Source of the DNA: a virus
Virus record (IMG/VR): IMGVR_UViG_3300046692_000091
Location: 1-64,000 of that record
Length of the DNA: 64,000 nt
Direction: 5' to 3' (one strand)
The notes under the pieces are model-generated. The model worked only from the letters and a program-made list of their open reading frames with translations. It made no database searches and was not told the DNA's origin. Of the stretch, positions 30,451 through 39,532 are shown piece after piece. Positions within the stretch are counted from its first letter, which is position 1. The number at the start of each line of letters is the position of its first letter. Both the position numbers and the translations under genes were made by a program.

Positions 30451-31047
30451 ATGAATTACTTTGAACGCTTTGAAAGAGTGCTCAACCAAAAGTTCAATGG
30501 AGACATGCAGGCTTGCCTGAGCTCCACTGGATTTGATAGCTACAAAGATCGACCCATACGTATCGTTGAGATTGATCGTCGTCCTAAAAAGGAACCTGTC
30601 TATGTGACAGTTCCAGTTGAAGTTGTAACCCCAGTTGTTGAACCAGAGGAAGTGAATGATATTGAGTTTGATGTAATCGATCTAGAAGCAGAAATGGAAA
30701 GAAGGAGAAAAAGTACTGAGACTAATAATCCTGTACAACCTGAACCAGCCATCGAAGATTCGAAAGCTGTTCCTCTTTCTTTGACCGTACGGGATTCGAC
30801 CAAGTCGTTATCCAGGGGGTCGGTTTTACAAAAGAAGAAGAGTCAAGCTACCAAGACCTCGTTCACCGCAACCGGTGGCAATAGAGCCCAACGTAGAGCC
30901 GCCCAAGCCCTCATGCGCAAAGGTGGTAAAACGTCAAGTTCGAGTACTCGGAAAGACGATGAACGAAACAGTGGTGGTTCACAAAAAGCCGACGCACCGA
31001 AACGTGTAAGTTTGAGTGAACTGGAATTCGGGTTTAGATTGGAATAG
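30451..31047 (+). CDS. Largely disordered basic-tailed protein, 198 aa
   Basis: First gene behind the 30397 element; the ribosome site is weak (GATCTTGAGATCC). Short ordered start, then a Val/Pro/Glu-rich stretch (VPVEVVTPVVEPEE, about 50-66), and a Ser/Lys/Arg-rich end containing GGNRAQRRAAQAL (about 142-154). Probably a linker or scaffold-type protein; nucleic-acid contact is possible through the basic part. Ends 4 bases before the next start. Confidence 0.7.
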   Translation: MNYFERFERVLNQKFNGDMQACLSSTGFDSYKDRPIRIVEIDRRPKKEPVYVTVPVEVVTPVVEPEEVNDIEFDVIDLEAEMERRRKSTETNNPVQPEPAIEDSKAVPLSLTVRDSTKSLSRGSVLQKKKSQATKTSFTATGGNRAQRRAAQALMRKGGKTSSSSTRKDDERNSGGSQKADAPKRVSLSELEFGFRLE

Positions 31048-31051
31048 CTTT

Positions 31052-32239
31052 ATGCCGCAACGTGGGAAAAGCCCCTTCACAGAAATCAAAGGCCTAGATT
31101 ACCAAGCCGGTTATATCAGCAAAGAATCAGCAATCGCAACTGCCCAGGGTAAATTGGGTTCTCAGATGTCTATCGGCGGTAGCTGGATTATCGAGAACTA
31201 TACCGATACTGAGATCATCAGTTATAATCGGCTGGGCATCACCCAACGAGCTAAGCAATGTAAACCAGTCCGTGGGTATGTACGAATTGAGATGTGTATG
31301 TGGGTTGGCACTCTGTCAGCATTCGAAGATCTGACGCTTCGCACCACCACCAAGCATCTGACTGAATCACAACGCAAAATGATTGCAGACTACATGGCGT
31401 CGCCAGTGGCGGATCGACTGCGTCCTCAATCTGGTTATCAAGAACTAAGACTGCATTGGGATATCCCAGCACAGTTGTTGCATGACAATCCACATGGTGT
31501 CTATCTGGATGTCCTAGGAATTGTAATCGCATTCGTAGATCCGAATGCTAGCTCTTTCGCTGCACCACATGTTGACTTCGAATATCTCGAAGACGATGAG
31601 TTCGAACATCAGGGTGTATATGCATCCTTCAATAAACATGATGAACTAGTCCAGTCTATCTGGATCAATTATAAGGGGACAAGTGCCACCAAGCTCTGTA
31701 ACAACCAGAACGATCCAAGCCAAGATGAAGGCCTGACTGTATGGATCGATGGCGAGAAGCATTTCTATAAGCTGTCTGAGATGGCTAGCAATGGCTACCA
31801 CATGACAAAAGCTGCAGCGTATGCTGAGCATTCCGAATCTAATGCTGCCGCCTCTGGTGCGCACAAACAACATCTACAGGAGATGGAAAGAGATTACGAT
31901 CGAAGGTTGAATGAAGAGAAGACGACTTATGAACGTCGAATGCGTGAAGAAGCAATTGCGCGAGAGCTAGAACAGAAAGAATCTGATCGGCAACTTAAAG
32001 AAGCTGACCGGGTTAATAAAGACCTCCAAATGAAGCTTTCTGCAGAGCGAGACTATCGCCTCTATCTGGACAATCGTGCAGATAAGAAATACGACCGGGA
32101 TCAACTTATGGTTGACAAGCGGCCAACACGGATTACCTCAAGGCTAACTGTAGTTGCCACTGCCACCACTGTAATGCTTGGCTGTATCAAGTTCTATCAA
32201 GAAGTGAAGAAGATGTACGGCACAGAAGGGAGTACGTAG
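31052..32239 (+). CDS. Coiled-coil protein with C-terminal membrane segment, 395 aa
   Basis: I chose ATG 31052, after the previous stop, over an in-frame start at 31016 inside the previous gene. Residues 1-230 look globular and beta-rich. About 245-350 is a long Glu/Lys/Arg coiled coil (DRRLNEEKTTYERRMREEA). A hydrophobic stretch (RLTVVATATTVMLGCIKF, about 368-385) near the end could anchor it in a membrane. Overlaps the next gene by one base. Function unknown. Confidence 0.75.
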   Translation: MPQRGKSPFTEIKGLDYQAGYISKESAIATAQGKLGSQMSIGGSWIIENYTDTEIISYNRLGITQRAKQCKPVRGYVRIEMCMWVGTLSAFEDLTLRTTTKHLTESQRKMIADYMASPVADRLRPQSGYQELRLHWDIPAQLLHDNPHGVYLDVLGIVIAFVDPNASSFAAPHVDFEYLEDDEFEHQGVYASFNKHDELVQSIWINYKGTSATKLCNNQNDPSQDEGLTVWIDGEKHFYKLSEMASNGYHMTKAAAYAEHSESNAAASGAHKQHLQEMERDYDRRLNEEKTTYERRMREEAIARELEQKESDRQLKEADRVNKDLQMKLSAERDYRLYLDNRADKKYDRDQLMVDKRPTRITSRLTVVATATTVMLGCIKFYQEVKKMYGTEGST

Positions 32240-33867
32240 TGGACCCGAAGTTAATTGCAGGAATCAAAGCACGTATGCCACGGATGAATCCTATCCTGGC
32301 GAATGGTATCGCAGTCGAGCAGATGATGACTATCGACGAAGATACTGGCATCAATTATACCCGACGTGAAATTGATCGCATCATGGGAATCAACGCCAAC
32401 ATCTGGCCAGCTGATTTCAAATATGTCGGCAACACACTGGTAACTCCTTGGAAACACTTCGATGAGATTACCCGTGAGTATGGTTCTAAACGTATCGCTA
32501 ACATTGCGAAGTCTACCACCTACATGGTGAACTTGAACTTCACGTATAAAGGCGAAGCGCTGTTCCCTCGTCCATTGCTCTTACCATCCGTTCAAGATGG
32601 TGGCATCGTAACACTCAACGGTGCAAACTACACCGTATCCCCAGTATCGAAAGACGTAGCGTTCTCTGTACTGAACGGTAGCATCTTTATCCCACTCCGT
32701 CGGACCAAGCTGACATTCAAACAGAAGTCGCACCACTACTTCTGTAATGGCAACCGAAAGATCATGTATGTGATTTGGTCTCAGATTCACAACGAGATGG
32801 GTAAACGTACTAAGAAGGATTATGATAAGCGTGAGCGAATCGAATCCAGTTTGGCGCAATACTTCTTCGCACAATTCGGCGTAACTGAGTCATTCAAACG
32901 CTGGGCAGGTGCAGATGTACAAGTAGGTTATCTGAAAGACTTCCCTGAATCGCAATACCCACGTGATCAATGGAACGTATACCAATCTGCCACGCTTACA
33001 GGTGCTCACCCAACAGGTGATCATGTCCTGGTCGTCCCAGCCCATCAAGAAAATGATCTGGTGAAACGATTGGTTGCAGGATACTGGTACGTAGTCGATA
33101 CATTCCCTAACCGGTTTGTGGAACCACACTACGCTGATTCTATCGATCTCTGGCGCATCATCCTGGGCCACATGGTTTTCGGTGACTTCGAACACCAAGG
33201 CAAAGTGGCAGAGAACATCAAGTCCCACATGTATTCCCTGGAAACAACTCTCGATGAGATGACCATGGAAGAATTACATTCGGTTGGCATCAAAGCCAAT
33301 AACATCTGGGAACTGTTCCATTCTATCATGACCGATATGGCCCACCACTTGTATGCTTCGGATATCGATGAAACGTCGATGTATAACAAGCGTCTCACAG
33401 TGCTGCCATATGTGATGGAAGACTTCAACTATGCTGTATCCATGTTCTCGTATATGTTCCAAGGTCGTCGGGATAAAACCGAATGGTCTCTACAAGAACT
33501 GAACGATGGCCTGAAGCGTTCGTTTAAACTGAACACAGCCATCCGTAAACTTACATCTGAACACGGTGAACTGGATACTCTATCCATGCCAGGTTCTAAC
33601 AAAGTTATTCGTTGTACCTCTATCCTGGTTCCTCAGGATCGTGCGAAGTCTGCACTGGCACACAACAAGTCGTTGCTGGCGGATAACTCTCGATTGCTGA
33701 ACGCATCTATTGCAGAAGTGTGTCAGTATCGAAACCAACCGAAGAACAACCCTGATGGCCGAGGTCGACTTAATCTGTTTGCCAAGTTCAGGCATGACGG
33801 ATTGATCGAACGGCGTGATGAAGTAAAAGATCGTATCGATGTAGCACAAAGCCGCTTCAGTCGATAA
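32239..33867 (+). CDS. Large soluble protein, 542 aa, GTG start; possible polymerase subunit or virion protein
   Basis: GTG at 32239 overlaps the previous stop, with GAAGGGAGTAC upstream. Starts MDPKLIAGIKARMPRM, a segment repeated in the 24571 protein. Otherwise it is globular with many aromatic residues and no catalytic motif. Its size, early-type upstream promoter and place between capsid and portal genes would allow it to be the fifth subunit (phiKZ gp68-like) of the non-virion RNA polymerase, but I cannot show this from sequence; a virion protein is equally possible. Confidence 0.7.
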   Translation: MDPKLIAGIKARMPRMNPILANGIAVEQMMTIDEDTGINYTRREIDRIMGINANIWPADFKYVGNTLVTPWKHFDEITREYGSKRIANIAKSTTYMVNLNFTYKGEALFPRPLLLPSVQDGGIVTLNGANYTVSPVSKDVAFSVLNGSIFIPLRRTKLTFKQKSHHYFCNGNRKIMYVIWSQIHNEMGKRTKKDYDKRERIESSLAQYFFAQFGVTESFKRWAGADVQVGYLKDFPESQYPRDQWNVYQSATLTGAHPTGDHVLVVPAHQENDLVKRLVAGYWYVVDTFPNRFVEPHYADSIDLWRIILGHMVFGDFEHQGKVAENIKSHMYSLETTLDEMTMEELHSVGIKANNIWELFHSIMTDMAHHLYASDIDETSMYNKRLTVLPYVMEDFNYAVSMFSYMFQGRRDKTEWSLQELNDGLKRSFKLNTAIRKLTSEHGELDTLSMPGSNKVIRCTSILVPQDRAKSALAHNKSLLADNSRLLNASIAEVCQYRNQPKNNPDGRGRLNLFAKFRHDGLIERRDEVKDRIDVAQSRFSR

Positions 33868-33878
33868 AATCTCAGATC

Positions 33879-33886
33879 TACATTAC
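33879..33886 (+). promoter_or_regulatory. Weak early-promoter variant
   Basis: TACATTAC, one base different from the TATATTAC core, 69 bases before the ATG at 33948. The upstream box is missing. CAGATCTA just before it matches CAGATCTA before the 30397 element. Confidence 0.4.
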
Positions 33887-33947
33887 TAGGGTAGAACTCA
33901 CACAGAAGGGGTAAGCCCTAATTGCAAATACTCAAAAGGAAACATGC

Positions 33948-36119
33948 ATGTACTCGCAACAAATGATGCAACAGCCACAACAGCAGCAGCAACACCAGCC
34001 GCAGTATCTGGCTAACATCTGCATCAACCAAGTGGATCACTCTACATTCAATCCAAACCTGCCAGCCGGGAATGATTTGCCGATCCAGGTTCCACAGTCC
34101 CAATGGCTGCAGAATCCACAAGCCGTACAATTGCTTGGTGCTGCGCTCGGTACATTCCGTCTGCGTCTGCAGGAACGTGCAGCTCGCTCGCCTCTGCATA
34201 CCTGGGCATATAACCAAATCTCCCAGAACCGTTTCCAGAATCCAATCTGGCAACAGTGGTCGGCACATGTTGCAGGCTTCCTGGAATTCATCATGGTAGC
34301 ACAGGGTCAGAACAACCCACCGCAAGTGGCAGTTCCGAAAGCAGCAGATACCATGTTCAAATGCTATCTGTCGAACTGTGTTGCAGCTCAGCCTTCCCTC
34401 GGTCAATTCGTAGCGCAAGATCAAGCAGCTATGATGGACCTGCAGAAGTATAGCCAGATGTTCGGTGTGATCATGCAGGACATCCAAGCATATCGCTCGG
34501 GTCGTGCAATGGCACCACAACAACAGGTTATGGTTCAACAGCCTCAGATGGGTATGATGAACAATGGTCAAATGGTTTCCATGCAGCAGCCAGGCATGGG
34601 TCAACTTCCAGCCATCGGTGTTAATCCACAATATGGTCAACCACAAATGATCCAGCGTGCACCAATGCATCTGTCTTCTATGGCAGTAGGTTCTCAACCA
34701 CTGGGCGTTCAAGCGATCGCACCACAACCATTGCAGGGTACCGGCAGTACTGGTATGGACTATGGCATCCCTGCCGCAGAGCCTGCTCCAGCCCCTGTAG
34801 TGATCGTACAGCAACAACAGCAGTCGACTGCACCGTTGATGCCAGTTGAGTCCTATGGTGAGTATGTAGCACCTGTGACTACCCCTGTGGTACATCAGCC
34901 AATGCTGAGCGTGGAAGAACTGGATCGTCCGATCCCGATGTCTACCAAAGATGTCATCCTCGATCCGCACTATCACAACCCAGCTGGATTCGAAGTTGAT
35001 ATGGAACGTCCATTCGACATCATCCATTCTCCAGGTGGCGTGATTACTCGTCCAGCTTATCAGGTTCCTGATTGGAACGTGACGCGTAACGATACATTCG
35101 TCTATACCCAAATGGTCGATCCTTCCCGTTATATCCGTTTCTATACGAAGTGGCCAGATGGGATGGTTCAAGAAAGCATTGTCGAGATTACTGACATGAT
35201 GAACTATCTGCAACATGAGATCGATGCTGATCTTCGTCAAGCTGCTACCAAGCATACCGGTGAAGTGCGTCGTACCGCCCTGAAAATTCACACAGAGATC
35301 ACAGACATGAAGCCCCTCGCTGAAGTCAAAGAACTGCAACTGGCAGATGAATGCCAACCAGTTAAGATGTCGGTAGACTTCCAAGGTACCACTGACATGG
35401 AGAACGAAGTAGAGTCCCGTAAGGTTCTCCGCCAAGAACTCAGCCTGTCGAAAGAAGCCAAGCTGCCATCCCATGAGTATAGCTCCACTCGTACTCACCT
35501 GATCGATATCGATCAAGATGGTTTCGATGCTCTGCTGGCTAGCCTGGATACTAACGATCTGCAACAAGTCGCCAAAGACTTCGCTCTGCATAATCGCCAA
35601 GGTCTGCTATCGGCTCGTGTCTACAACTTCATCAACCAGCGCCTGACCCTGGAAACGAATTCGTTCATGAAAGATGCCATGTCTCTGGATGTGGATATCG
35701 ATGACTTCATGCAGGACATCGGTCCTCTGATGGATCACCTGAACTCTGACTTCGATGCCAAGTATCTGACGCTGCTGAAAGAAGCGACTTCGCTGATCCT
35801 GTCCCGTGCAGTTCAGCTGTCCCGTACCGAAGATGATGAAGGTGAAATCACCTATTCGATCAATGACACATTCGTCAACCTGCAGACCGGTTGGTTGCTG
35901 GCTGATCTGACTGATGCCAAACTGAATACCGAAGCACAACTGGTATCCGGTTATACTCACCAGGCTCTGATCGATTCGATCAAAGGCATGTATGGTCGTG
36001 CATCTGCAGGCGAGCGCATTCTGCGTCGCTTCCGTGTCGTGACTCTGGATGGTGCTTACCTGGAAATCTTCAAAGGTGTCCTGGTTGACAAAGCGTTCAT
36101 GTTCAAGCGTGTAGCGTAA
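33948..36119 (+). CDS. Gln-rich large protein, 723 aa
   Basis: AAAGGAAACATGC precedes the ATG. The first 20 residues are a Gln/Met tract (YSQQMMQQPQQQQQHQPQ); residues about 35-185 are globular; about 186-300 are a low-complexity Gln/Met/Pro/Gly linker with further Gln runs; about 320-723 form a second globular part that looks helical. The two-domain, disordered-linker plan suggests a scaffolding, virion or condensate-forming protein. Codon choice is fairly uniform, hinting at good expression. Family unknown. Confidence 0.75.
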   Translation: MYSQQMMQQPQQQQQHQPQYLANICINQVDHSTFNPNLPAGNDLPIQVPQSQWLQNPQAVQLLGAALGTFRLRLQERAARSPLHTWAYNQISQNRFQNPIWQQWSAHVAGFLEFIMVAQGQNNPPQVAVPKAADTMFKCYLSNCVAAQPSLGQFVAQDQAAMMDLQKYSQMFGVIMQDIQAYRSGRAMAPQQQVMVQQPQMGMMNNGQMVSMQQPGMGQLPAIGVNPQYGQPQMIQRAPMHLSSMAVGSQPLGVQAIAPQPLQGTGSTGMDYGIPAAEPAPAPVVIVQQQQQSTAPLMPVESYGEYVAPVTTPVVHQPMLSVEELDRPIPMSTKDVILDPHYHNPAGFEVDMERPFDIIHSPGGVITRPAYQVPDWNVTRNDTFVYTQMVDPSRYIRFYTKWPDGMVQESIVEITDMMNYLQHEIDADLRQAATKHTGEVRRTALKIHTEITDMKPLAEVKELQLADECQPVKMSVDFQGTTDMENEVESRKVLRQELSLSKEAKLPSHEYSSTRTHLIDIDQDGFDALLASLDTNDLQQVAKDFALHNRQGLLSARVYNFINQRLTLETNSFMKDAMSLDVDIDDFMQDIGPLMDHLNSDFDAKYLTLLKEATSLILSRAVQLSRTEDDEGEITYSINDTFVNLQTGWLLADLTDAKLNTEAQLVSGYTHQALIDSIKGMYGRASAGERILRRFRVVTLDGAYLEIFKGVLVDKAFMFKRVA

Positions 36120-36125
36120 GATCGG

Positions 36126-36155
36126 CATAAGCCCTCCCTTCGGGGAGGGTTCTAT
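36126..36155 (+). terminator. UUCG terminator
   Basis: CATAA (36126), CCCTCCC (36132-36138), TTCG, GGGAGGG (36143-36149), then TTCTATTTTG. Confidence 0.85.
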
Positions 36156-36172
36156 TTTGTTTGGAGCTGTTA

Positions 36173-36520
36173 ATGATTAGCAAGTGTGTACGCAACATCA
36201 GTCGTGACAAAGGTCTGACCATTCCAGATTGGAAAAAGTTCTTCGAAGCTAACCCAACTCCATGGGTATACAAAACTCATGCGGATGCCAAGACTGAAGA
36301 AGTCATTAACACCGCGATGAATGCTAAAGCATACATCAGTAACATAGTGTTCCAAGACGATGGCTTCTCCTACGATCTGAACCTGCTGGATGGGTTTACC
36401 GAAGAAGACCAATACCATCACTTCATCGAACCAGTCTATGGAATCATCTTCCGTGGCGGTAAAGCAGTGCAAGCAGAAATCAAATTCCTGGAGTTCTCGC
36501 CTAGTGAAATCGCTCGGTAA
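36173..36520 (+). CDS. Small soluble protein, 115 aa
   Basis: GGAG (36163-36166) is 6 bases before ATG 36173, preferred over a TTG at 36161. Alpha/beta-looking, acidic middle, no motif. Overlaps the next gene by 17 bases. Function unknown. Confidence 0.7.
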   Translation: MISKCVRNISRDKGLTIPDWKKFFEANPTPWVYKTHADAKTEEVINTAMNAKAYISNIVFQDDGFSYDLNLLDGFTEEDQYHHFIEPVYGIIFRGGKAVQAEIKFLEFSPSEIAR

Positions 36521-36917
36521 TAATCTCTACCAAATCGAACTACCTTATTCAGATTATCCAGAAGGGTTCAAAGAACTAGTTAAGGATGAGAAGGAATGGC
36601 AGAAGTGGGTAAGTGATGGCCCTAACTATTGCGAACCCTACAACTACGTCGATGGCAACAATGTCATCGGTCTGATGAGCGACATGTCGTTCCAGGAAGA
36701 AACCTTCACTTTCATCTATCAGGACATGTTGTGCAATCCCGATATAATGGACCTACTGAAGTTCTATGCCCGTGGTGTAGTCACTGCCAAGACTCCTGAA
36801 GAAACACCAAAGATACATCAGTTGTTTTGTTTCGATTGCACCCCCTCTGAATGGCCTGACCCCATCCGTAATATTCATGATGGCTCTAAAGCACTTCACT
36901 ACAGAAATCCAGTCTAA
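36504..36917 (+). CDS. Small soluble protein, 137 aa, GTG start
   Basis: GTG 36504 with GGAG about 10 bases upstream is the most plausible start; earlier in-frame starts lie deep inside the 36173 gene. Acidic, Tyr- and Asp-rich (YSDYPEGF, DMSFQEETF). No motif. Function unknown. Confidence 0.6.
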   Translation: MKSLGNNLYQIELPYSDYPEGFKELVKDEKEWQKWVSDGPNYCEPYNYVDGNNVIGLMSDMSFQEETFTFIYQDMLCNPDIMDLLKFYARGVVTAKTPEETPKIHQLFCFDCTPSEWPDPIRNIHDGSKALHYRNPV

Positions 36918-36942
36918 CTCAAATTAAAAAAGGAACGTTAAG

Positions 36943-37767
36943 ATGAATGCCATTGTAATCTGTGACAAAGCTTTGAATGAAGTGATGGACCAAGAGTCTC
37001 GCCAAGTGCAGTATATCACTGGCAGTGGTCGGGTGGTTAAAACAAGACCACCTAGCCATGAAGAAATCCAGGCGATGCATAGCAAGCTTCAACTGGATCA
37101 CGATGCTCTTGAATTACATGGCGCTGCTAATCCGTTACCTTACACTCGCGAATGGCAACGTCAGCGTGAGAACCGTCATAACAAAGACTACATGGAGCTA
37201 GTTGTGGAACCAATGGTTGAAGCTGAGAAACGTAAACATGAAGATGGCACGTACCACTACGTAGCCATGGACGACCTACCTGAAATGGGTTTTCCTGATC
37301 ACATCTACAAAGTTACCAGCAGTGGCGATCTATTCAAGTTCGAAGATGGACAATATCTATCTTACAATCCATATGCGGATGAAGGCAAGCAATTGTCGGT
37401 ACCACGTATGTTGATCGAAGATGATACTGTACATATGCCCACTGCCGGTAAAGGACCTCTGTCGGTCATCTACAATGTTCACGCGCTGCGTCGTGATCTG
37501 TACATGAAAGGCGTGATGAACTGGACTTATGCAGACATGGCTCCAAAAGGTCTGATCTCTCCCTCCTTTCCACTTGATGCACAACGCTCCATGTACTTCC
37601 GTCACAGTCACCGGGCACTTGCAGAACAAATCCGTACCCAGGTTCGCCGAGATGGGGAACTTCAGAAAGAATACGTTGATGCACTGGATCGTATCGGTGT
37701 AGAGATCTGGTATGCGGATAAGCGCTTTGGTTTCAAAGATGGCGATTTCGTAGCGGTGTTTGCGTGA
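36943..37767 (+). CDS. Soluble protein, 274 aa
   Basis: AAAAAAGGAACGTTAAG precedes the ATG. Charged helical first 100 residues, then a region with several Tyr and Asp (TVHMPTAGKGPLSVIYNVH). No membrane segment, no known motif. Its stop overlaps the next start (GTGA). Confidence 0.7.
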   Translation: MNAIVICDKALNEVMDQESRQVQYITGSGRVVKTRPPSHEEIQAMHSKLQLDHDALELHGAANPLPYTREWQRQRENRHNKDYMELVVEPMVEAEKRKHEDGTYHYVAMDDLPEMGFPDHIYKVTSSGDLFKFEDGQYLSYNPYADEGKQLSVPRMLIEDDTVHMPTAGKGPLSVIYNVHALRRDLYMKGVMNWTYADMAPKGLISPSFPLDAQRSMYFRHSHRALAEQIRTQVRRDGELQKEYVDALDRIGVEIWYADKRFGFKDGDFVAVFA

Positions 37768-38147
37768 ACTGGACAGATGGGACAGACAACCGTAAACGCA
37801 ATGCACGTATTGCAAAGAAAGTAGCGAAGTGGCGTAGGACCAAAAAGAGCCTTACGATGCTATTGGGCACAGCTCTATATTGCCCAGGGCTAACTCCTAA
37901 TACAGTGCGTGCACTAAAGAAACATGCACGTGAATTACCAATGCGACATGCACGTAAGATCTTCGAACATCTTGCTGTGCATAAGCGTTTTGGTTATGAC
38001 ACAGTGAAACTACGCGTCCGTAAAGGAAAAGAAAACCCACCCAATAACTACACGACGGTTTATTCTAAGTTAGTATCCAGAAAGGATGTAGAATTCTGGA
38101 AAGGAATTTTAGACGTTTTCGATGTTGTCGATCCTCGGCATAAGTAA
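37764..38147 (+). CDS. Highly basic small protein, 127 aa, GTG start
   Basis: GTG at 37764 overlaps the previous stop. Very Lys/Arg-rich N-terminal half (RKRNARIAKKVAKWRRTKKS), helical, with more basic residues near the middle. Probably binds nucleic acid. Last gene before the repeated terminator at a convergent junction. Confidence 0.65.
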   Translation: MNWTDGTDNRKRNARIAKKVAKWRRTKKSLTMLLGTALYCPGLTPNTVRALKKHARELPMRHARKIFEHLAVHKRFGYDTVKLRVRKGKENPPNNYTTVYSKLVSRKDVEFWKGILDVFDVVDPRHK

Positions 38148-38153
38148 TAAACG

Positions 38154-38200
38154 ACATAATGGCTACCCTTCGGGGTAGCCGCTATGCCTTATTTTTTTTT
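38154..38200 (+). terminator. Terminator at convergent junction, copy B
   Basis: GGCTACCC (38161-38168), TTCG, GGGTAGCC (38173-38180), GCTATGCCTTA and a T run. Nearly identical to 25255-25300 for about 45 bases, and likewise placed between converging genes. Confidence 0.9.
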
Positions 38201-38211
38201 GTTTCGGCGAG

Positions 38212-38640
38212 CTAGAAACTCAGTGTAACTGGGTTTGGTGGTAACCAACCGAGAGCATTGATCCGTGGAGTCAAAGTTACCGAAGTAGCTGTAGGTAGAA
38301 TAGGATCAAAGAAGAAGTCTTCTTCATAAGCCACAATGCCGTAAACATCACCGAGCATCTTTAATACATCACTCGTGTTAGCGTAGTCGCCAGGTTTACC
38401 AATCAGCTTAACGTCCTTCAAGGCCTCATCGATACGGTAACGATTGTAATAGATCACCATCGAACCTCTGATGCGGTTAGAACTAGCCTTAGCTTGGATA
38501 GTCACCCTAGCATTACATTGGTTCTGTAGCCATACCCCAGCATTAACAAAGTCAACATCAGTAACTTGGATCGGAGGAACAATGTCATGCAATGCACTGA
38601 ACTCATTTAAGAGCTTTTCTTTTGTGTCGTGTAAATACAT
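38212..38640 (-). CDS. Virion-operon protein, 142 aa
   Basis: Third gene of a - strand operon; GAGGTTGAC precedes its ATG. Beta-rich middle with no membrane segment. Gap of 7 bases from the gene upstream. Likely a small structural or assembly protein, by company only. Confidence 0.7.
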   Translation of the reverse strand: MYLHDTKEKLLNEFSALHDIVPPIQVTDVDFVNAGVWLQNQCNARVTIQAKASSNRIRGSMVIYYNRYRIDEALKDVKLIGKPGDYANTSDVLKMLGDVYGIVAYEEDFFFDPILPTATSVTLTPRINALGWLPPNPVTLSF

Positions 38641-38647
38641 GTCAACC

Positions 38648-39523
38648 TCAATCGTAGTGCAGGCGTAAGAAACCCGTCATGTTGGAAGTTAGATTACCGA
38701 GTTCCAATACTAGTACCCGATAGAAGTCAGAACGAGATGTCCACTTCGGTATAGTCGCCCCATTATAGAGAACCTTACAATGCTTCTCGCCATCTACCAA
38801 TGAATGAACAATGTTGTTAGCTGAAACAACACTCTGGCATTGGAACTTAATACCCGAAGTCTGGAATAACGGATTCAGTAGTTGCTCAGGATTGTGGTAC
38901 AACCCAACTGGAATGTCTTTAAGACTATCCCGATACTTACTGAAATCATAACCACTCATGTAGTAGTCGCCATTGATCTTAGTCGCATCGGGCTTCACTA
39001 CTGCATTGGGAAACTCATTAACTGGGGTGGTGAGCGTGGAGATATCAATCTTAGCGGTGTTCGTTAGACGCACCTTTAAGAAACCCACGAACCGGAGAGA
39101 CCGATCGTCAGCCTGGATATTGAAATCGTTTTCACCAATTGCACTGAAGTGATCGAATGTCTGATGCACGAAGTCATCTACCTCGAACACAATCTCATTG
39201 CGTGTACCAAGCTTCTTCAGGATATCGAATGTAGTAATCGGAAGCGTTAAGCCACGGATATCTACAGCGAATGTATTACGGAAGAATTCGGTGCAGTTCA
39301 ACCGATCGTAAGTAAATACCGTTTCGGTAATCTTCGGCATCCTGTTGACTGGGTTAGCGGATCGATTAGGGATGATCTCAATCTGAGTCAGTTTAGGACC
39401 CAGTTTCGTCATCTCTTTCAACTTCGCAATACCGGGTTGGAGTTGGAAGTTATATTTGTCGTTGATCATGTCACAAATAGCTTGCCATGATCCTACCTTG
39501 AGGTAGTCGCGTGTGATATACAT
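38648..39523 (-). CDS. Virion-operon protein, 291 aa
   Basis: Second gene of the - strand operon; AAGGTGATC precedes the ATG. Soluble, beta-rich, with no motif I recognise. It lies 9 bases from the 39533 gene, so both are probably translated together. A tail or neck role is inferred from its place next to the portal-like gene. Confidence 0.75.
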   Translation of the reverse strand: MYITRDYLKVGSWQAICDMINDKYNFQLQPGIAKLKEMTKLGPKLTQIEIIPNRSANPVNRMPKITETVFTYDRLNCTEFFRNTFAVDIRGLTLPITTFDILKKLGTRNEIVFEVDDFVHQTFDHFSAIGENDFNIQADDRSLRFVGFLKVRLTNTAKIDISTLTTPVNEFPNAVVKPDATKINGDYYMSGYDFSKYRDSLKDIPVGLYHNPEQLLNPLFQTSGIKFQCQSVVSANNIVHSLVDGEKHCKVLYNGATIPKWTSRSDFYRVLVLELGNLTSNMTGFLRLHYD

Positions 39524-39532
39524 CTGATCACC

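Noticed and set aside
33918-35600. A 560-codon open frame on the - strand opposite the Gln-rich gene.
   Set aside because: A shadow of biased codons in the + strand gene; His/Trp/Leu-rich product with no domain look.
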